Notes under the pieces: generated by a model
What the model was told of the DNA's origin: nothing
Databases searched by the model: none
The model's input: the letters and a program-made list of their open reading frames with translations, nothing else
Assembly (NCBI GenBank): GCA_041678605.1
Contig: JBAYNW010000027.1
Span: 1 to 24,293 of the forward strand
Reading direction: 5' to 3'
Length of the DNA: 24,293 nt
Origin: JBAYNW01 sp041678605
GTDB lineage: Bacteria; Cyanobacteriota; Vampirovibrionia; Gastranaerophilales; Gastranaerophilaceae
Shown: in pieces, positions 21,565 through 24,293 of the stretch
Position numbering within the stretch: position 1 is the stretch's first letter
How the letters are laid out: each line of letters starts with the position of its first letter
Program-made: the position numbers and the translations under genes

Positions 21565-23031
21565 CTATCCTTCCAGAATTTTCTTTAAACTTTCCAACAT
21601 GACATTTTCGTAATGACAGGCCTGCCCTTTGCTTTTTGCTTCAAAGCGAAGCGTGAAAACCGGTTCGGTGTTACTCTGGCGAATAATTGCAAACCCATCG
21701 TTAAAAATTATCCTAAGCCCGTCAATAGTAACGATTTCTCTAATTTTTGTTCCAAATAAATCAGGATTTTCCTTCACAAGTTTTTCAAATGAATGCAAGG
21801 TCGGTTTTTTAAGTTCATTTTCGCATGGAAATCGAACTTCCGGAGAAGAAAAAATTCCGTCAAACGGGGTTAAAAGCTGTTCTATTTTAAAATTAGGGTC
21901 ATTTTTTTTATGATTTGCGACTATTTCAATCATTCTGCATCCCGCATAAGTTGCATCATCAAAGCCGTGATATCTGTCTTTAAAGAACGTATGTCCGCTC
22001 ATTTCACCGGCCAAAACCGCTCCCACTTCTTTCATTTTGCTTTTAATGTAGCCGTGTCCGGTTTTCCACATAATCGCATTACCGCCGATTTCGTTAATTT
22101 TGTCATAAAGTACCTGAGAACATTTAACCTCAGACACGATTATCGGCTTTTTGTTAGCCCCCTTCATTTTTTCAATGACATCCTGAGCGTAAATTAAAAG
22201 AAGCTTGTCGCCTGTCATGCTGCAGCCTTGAGAATCAATAATACCTATTCTGTCTGCATCACCGTCAAACGCTATCCCAAAATCCGCTCCTGTTTCCAAA
22301 ACTGTTTTTTTTATGTCAATTAAAGTTTTTTCGTCGCTGGGATTCGGATGATGGTGCGGAAAATTTCCGTTAGGATTTGAATACAACTCGATAACATCGC
22401 AGCCCAACGCTCTATACAAATTTGGAGCAACGACTCCGCCTGTTCCGTTTGCACTATCAACAACGATTTTTACGCCTCCACCTATTTTGCCAAAAGTTTT
22501 TTTCATAACATCTGTGTAATCAGGGATTAAGTCGTAGGTCTTAACCTTGCCTGCATTAACCGGAAATTCTTTATTTTCAAGTTCTTTGAAAGTAAAGGCT
22601 TTTACTTCTTTTATTTGTTCTTCGTCCAATGATTGTTTATCAAAAGTCATCTTCAATCCGTTGTACTGGGGCGGATTGTGGCTGGCAGTAACGATTAAGG
22701 CTCCTATAATATCGTTTCCGCCGGTTACTCTCGGGTCAATTCCTACCGCTTCGGAGTAATATCCGATTGGCGTAGGAGCAAGCCCCAGATCGACAATATT
22801 TGCACCTGTTGAAACAACGCCGTTGATAAGTGCCTTGACAAGTGCCGGAGAATGATTTCTTGCATCCTGAACCACCGTAAGCCACATTTCTGAAGGTTTC
22901 TTTTTGGAATATTCCATTAAATATTTAACAAACCCTTTGCCTATGTAGTAGAATAAATCTTCTGTTATATCTTTTCCGTAAATTCCTCTGATATCGTTTT
23001 TTCCAAAAACCGTTTCCGAAATGTTAATCAA
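21565..23031 (-). CDS. Phosphomannomutase / phosphoglucomutase
   Basis: Alpha-D-phosphohexomutase interconverting hexose 6- and 1-phosphates, here probably feeding ManC. Seen: FGKNDIRGIYG at the start, the phosphoserine loop in TASHNPPQYNGLKMT, the metal site DGDADRIG, sugar-site GEMSGHTFF, and phosphate-site RQSNTEPVFTLRFE. About 488 aa. Start choice: the frame opens at 23103 and has an ATG at 23049, but AAGGAGG (23046-23040) lies 8 nt before a TTG at 23031, which also gives the usual family N terminus (INISETVF). The TTG start is preferred. A -10 box TATACT (23067-23062) would give a 24-nt leader. First gene of a pair with the GT-C-like gene. Confidence 0.92.
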   Translation of the reverse strand: MINISETVFGKNDIRGIYGKDITEDLFYYIGKGFVKYLMEYSKKKPSEMWLTVVQDARNHSPALVKALINGVVSTGANIVDLGLAPTPIGYYSEAVGIDPRVTGGNDIIGALIVTASHNPPQYNGLKMTFDKQSLDEEQIKEVKAFTFKELENKEFPVNAGKVKTYDLIPDYTDVMKKTFGKIGGGVKIVVDSANGTGGVVAPNLYRALGCDVIELYSNPNGNFPHHHPNPSDEKTLIDIKKTVLETGADFGIAFDGDADRIGIIDSQGCSMTGDKLLLIYAQDVIEKMKGANKKPIIVSEVKCSQVLYDKINEIGGNAIMWKTGHGYIKSKMKEVGAVLAGEMSGHTFFKDRYHGFDDATYAGCRMIEIVANHKKNDPNFKIEQLLTPFDGIFSSPEVRFPCENELKKPTLHSFEKLVKENPDLFGTKIREIVTIDGLRIIFNDGFAIIRQSNTEPVFTLRFEAKSKGQACHYENVMLESLKKILEG

Positions 23032-23061
23032 TTCCTGCTCCTCCTTCATTATCCACTTTAT

Positions 23062-23069
23062 AGTATAAT
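23062..23069. promoter_or_regulatory. Overlapping divergent -10 boxes (phosphohexomutase gene and ABC permease)
   Basis: Rightward TATAAT (23064-23069) lies exactly 6 nt before the ABC permease ATG, implying a leaderless transcript. Leftward TATACT (23067-23062) fits the phosphohexomutase gene. The two boxes share 4 bp, so polymerase can serve only one direction at a time. No good -35 was found for either. Confidence 0.5.
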
Positions 23070-23075
23070 ACAAAC

Positions 23076-23960
23076 ATGCAGAAATTTTTATCCGTTTTAT
23101 CAAGCAACAAATCTTTTATGGGCTGGGTTTTTATCTTGCCTGCCCTGCTTGGAACGTTCGTTTTTATTATAATCCCCGTAATTTTCTCGTTCGGATTAAG
23201 CTTTATGCATTGGGATTTGATAAATAAAGCCCAATTTGTGGGACTAAGCAACTATAAGGACATTTTTACCGACCCGCTGTTTGGCAAAATCTTGTTAAAC
23301 ACTTTTGTTTTTGCAATTTCAACCTCAATTTTTGCGGTAATAATTCCCCTTGTGCTTGCCTGCATTTTGAATTCAAAAATCAGAGGTTCCGAGTTTTTTA
23401 AGACCGCTTATTTTTTGCCGTTTGTAACTCCGATGATAGTAATTGCGGTTATCTGGCAGTGGATTTTTGACCCCAATATCGGAATATTAAATCATATATT
23501 GCATTTGCACATCAACTGGCTTTACGACCCGAATTTTGCTATGCCTGCGATTATAATCGTTTCCGTATGGAAGCTGGTCGGGTACAATATGGTAATTTTT
23601 TTGTCAGGTCTGAGTGCCTTAAACCAATCATTATTTGAAGCCTCAAAAATTGACGGAGCAAACGCATTTGACACCTTCAGATTTATAACCGTACCGCTTT
23701 TATCACCGACAATATTTTTTGTCGTGGTAATCACCTGCATAAGCTCGTTTCAGATTTTCGATTTAATTTATTTGATGACACAGGGCGGCCCTCTGGACAG
23801 CACAAATGTTTTGGTCTATGCCATTTACAAAAACGCATTTGAATATTTCAAAATCGGTCAGGCGAGTGCCATTGCTTACGTTTTGTTCATCATAATTCTT
23901 GCCTTAACTCTAATTCAATGGCAGTTGCGAAAGAAATTGGTTTATAACGAAACGGATTAG
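23076..23960 (+). CDS. Sugar ABC transporter permease (MalF/UgpA type)
   Basis: Inner-membrane subunit of a carbohydrate importer (CUT1-like). 294 aa, six predicted membrane segments; first one in GWVFILPALLGTFVFIIIPV. The MHWDL and FVGLSNYKDIFTDPLF segments are typical of this family. The cytoplasmic EAA loop that contacts the ATPase is EASKIDGANAFDTFRFITVPLL (about 190-212), and TQGGPLDSTNVLVYAIYKNAF follows. The substrate is unknown. The partner permease (MalG type), usually next in the operon, does not follow within the remaining 333 nt, which are repeats. The promoter suggests leaderless translation. Confidence 0.92.
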   Translation: MQKFLSVLSSNKSFMGWVFILPALLGTFVFIIIPVIFSFGLSFMHWDLINKAQFVGLSNYKDIFTDPLFGKILLNTFVFAISTSIFAVIIPLVLACILNSKIRGSEFFKTAYFLPFVTPMIVIAVIWQWIFDPNIGILNHILHLHINWLYDPNFAMPAIIIVSVWKLVGYNMVIFLSGLSALNQSLFEASKIDGANAFDTFRFITVPLLSPTIFFVVVITCISSFQIFDLIYLMTQGGPLDSTNVLVYAIYKNAFEYFKIGQASAIAYVLFIIILALTLIQWQLRKKLVYNETD

Positions 23961-24012
23961 GGGGAGGTAGGGATGGTTGGCTTTTTACGAAGTGATTAAG
24001 TGACTGTGACTG

Positions 24013-24049
24013 GGTCGAAAGGTCGAAGGTCGAATGGTCGAACGGTTCT
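24013..24049. repeat. Short tandem array of GGTCGAA(N)
   Basis: Units GGTCGAAA, GGTCGAA, GGTCGAAT, GGTCGAAC and a decayed GGTTCTG follow without gaps. Confidence 0.75.
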
Positions 24050-24053
24050 GTTC

Positions 24054-24077
24054 TCAATTACCAATTCCCAATTTCCT
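24054..24077. repeat. Degenerate heptamer repeat (CAATTNC)
   Basis: Successive 7-mers CAATTAC, CAATTCC, CAATTTC. On the other strand this is the GGAATTG type of short repeat familiar from cyanobacterial intergenic DNA. Confidence 0.5.
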
Positions 24078-24091
24078 TTTCCCGTCTTCTA

Positions 24092-24148
24092 GTTGATAAG
24101 TCGATAAGTCGATGAGTCGATAAGTTGAACGGTCGAAGGGTTGAGAAT
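24092..24148. repeat. Octanucleotide tandem array (GTCGATAA type)
   Basis: Seven 8-nt units in phase: GTTGATAA, GTCGATAA, GTCGATGA, GTCGATAA, GTTGAACG, GTCGAAGG, GTTGAGAA. It grades from the GATAA form into the GTCGAAGG form of the first array, so the two arrays are related. Confidence 0.75.
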
Positions 24149-24169
24149 GGATGTTGGGCTTTTGTTTGA

Positions 24170-24246
24170 CCCCCTCCCCCAAGTTTATATTTGCAAAATT
24201 GTTATTCTTCCTCCCCCCTTGAGGGGGAGGATTGAGGTGGGGGGCA
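24170..24246. repeat. GC-rich palindromic element, intergenic copy
   Basis: CCTCCCCC (24210-24217) pairs with GGGGGAGG (24223-24230) around CTTGA, the same loop as in the hydF copy. It is followed by ATTGAGGTGGGGGG and preceded, across an AT-rich spacer, by CCCCCTCCCCCAAG (24170-24183). This is the same arm-spacer-hairpin plan as at 3991-4065. Confidence 0.6.
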
Positions 24247-24293
24247 ATCGAGGGGCGAGGGTTTGGGGTGGGGGGCTTAAATTTGCCCGACAA

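Larger units (their letters stand above)
23961..24293. other. Gene-free repeat region at the right edge
   Basis: No credible gene: the only long open frame (minus strand from the edge) translates repeat sequence. The region holds a 7-8 nt tandem array (24013-24049), a heptameric AT-rich stretch (24054-24077), an 8-nt array (24092-24148) and a GC-rich palindromic element (24170-24246). Confidence 0.7.

Noticed and set aside
23032..23103. Longer N terminus of the phosphohexomutase
   Set aside because: It would include the Shine-Dalgarno sequence and the -10 box of the gene itself, and overlap the divergent permease start.
24013..24148. CRISPR array
   Set aside because: Units are 7-8 nt without unique spacers, and there are no cas genes nearby. 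These are simple tandem repeats.
24054..24293. 79-codon minus-strand frame at the right edge
   Set aside because: Its product (STYRLIDLSTYQL, HLNPPPQGG) is just translated repeats.

Overview
The window is AT-rich bacterial DNA with densely packed genes on both strands. It fits a non-photosynthetic relative of Cyanobacteria, most likely Gastranaerophilales (Vampirovibrionia, formerly 'Melainabacteria') from an anaerobic, gut-like habitat. This placement is inferred from three things. There is lipid A synthesis (LpxI, LpxB), so a Gram-negative envelope. The metabolism is anaerobic: the [FeFe]-hydrogenase maturase HydF and an Fe-S type L-serine dehydratase. Several lineage-specific proteins carry a short N-terminal F-[KT]-[GA] segment that I associate with that group. 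No photosynthesis, rRNA or tRNA genes were seen.

Layout. 1-475: intergenic, with the probable first codons of a leftward gene at the edge. 476-1714: a GAPDH with an N-terminal tail, closed by a hairpin. 1782-4455 (-): hydF and aspA, overlapping. 4556-9006: lipid A genes lpxI and lpxB, separated by an accessory block (higB-higA toxin-antitoxin pair, a large palindromic repeat, a lineage-specific gene, and an IS5-type insertion sequence with perfect 20-bp ends). 9065-10414: a lineage-specific membrane protein. 10401-12140 (-): a U32 peptidase-family gene and a YqeG-type HAD phosphatase. 12164-14239: a second copy of the large palindrome and four small or lineage-specific genes. 14382-16481: operon of serine dehydratase beta and alpha subunits and an AhpD-like protein. 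16539-17900: CoA-disulfide-reductase-like flavoprotein. 17990-23031: GDP-mannose block (manC; facing it, a phosphohexomutase plus a polytopic GT-C-like glycosyltransferase). 23076-23960: sugar ABC permease. 23961-24293: only repeats.

How the genes work together. HydF assembles the hydrogenase 2Fe subcluster, and AspA, translationally coupled to it, releases ammonia from aspartate. LpxI and LpxB are consecutive lipid A steps. The phosphohexomutase and ManC would supply GDP-mannose for envelope glycans, with the GT-C protein a possible user of lipid-linked sugar. SdaAB/SdaAA turn serine into pyruvate plus ammonia.

Most unusual: (1) a GC-rich palindromic element family found in frame inside both aspA and hydF, with a related copy between genes at the right end; (2) two copies of a nested palindrome of about 190 bp; (3) -10 boxes placed exactly 6 nt before the ATG of three genes, implying leaderless mRNAs; (4) a shared N-terminal motif on unrelated proteins, including a GAPDH.
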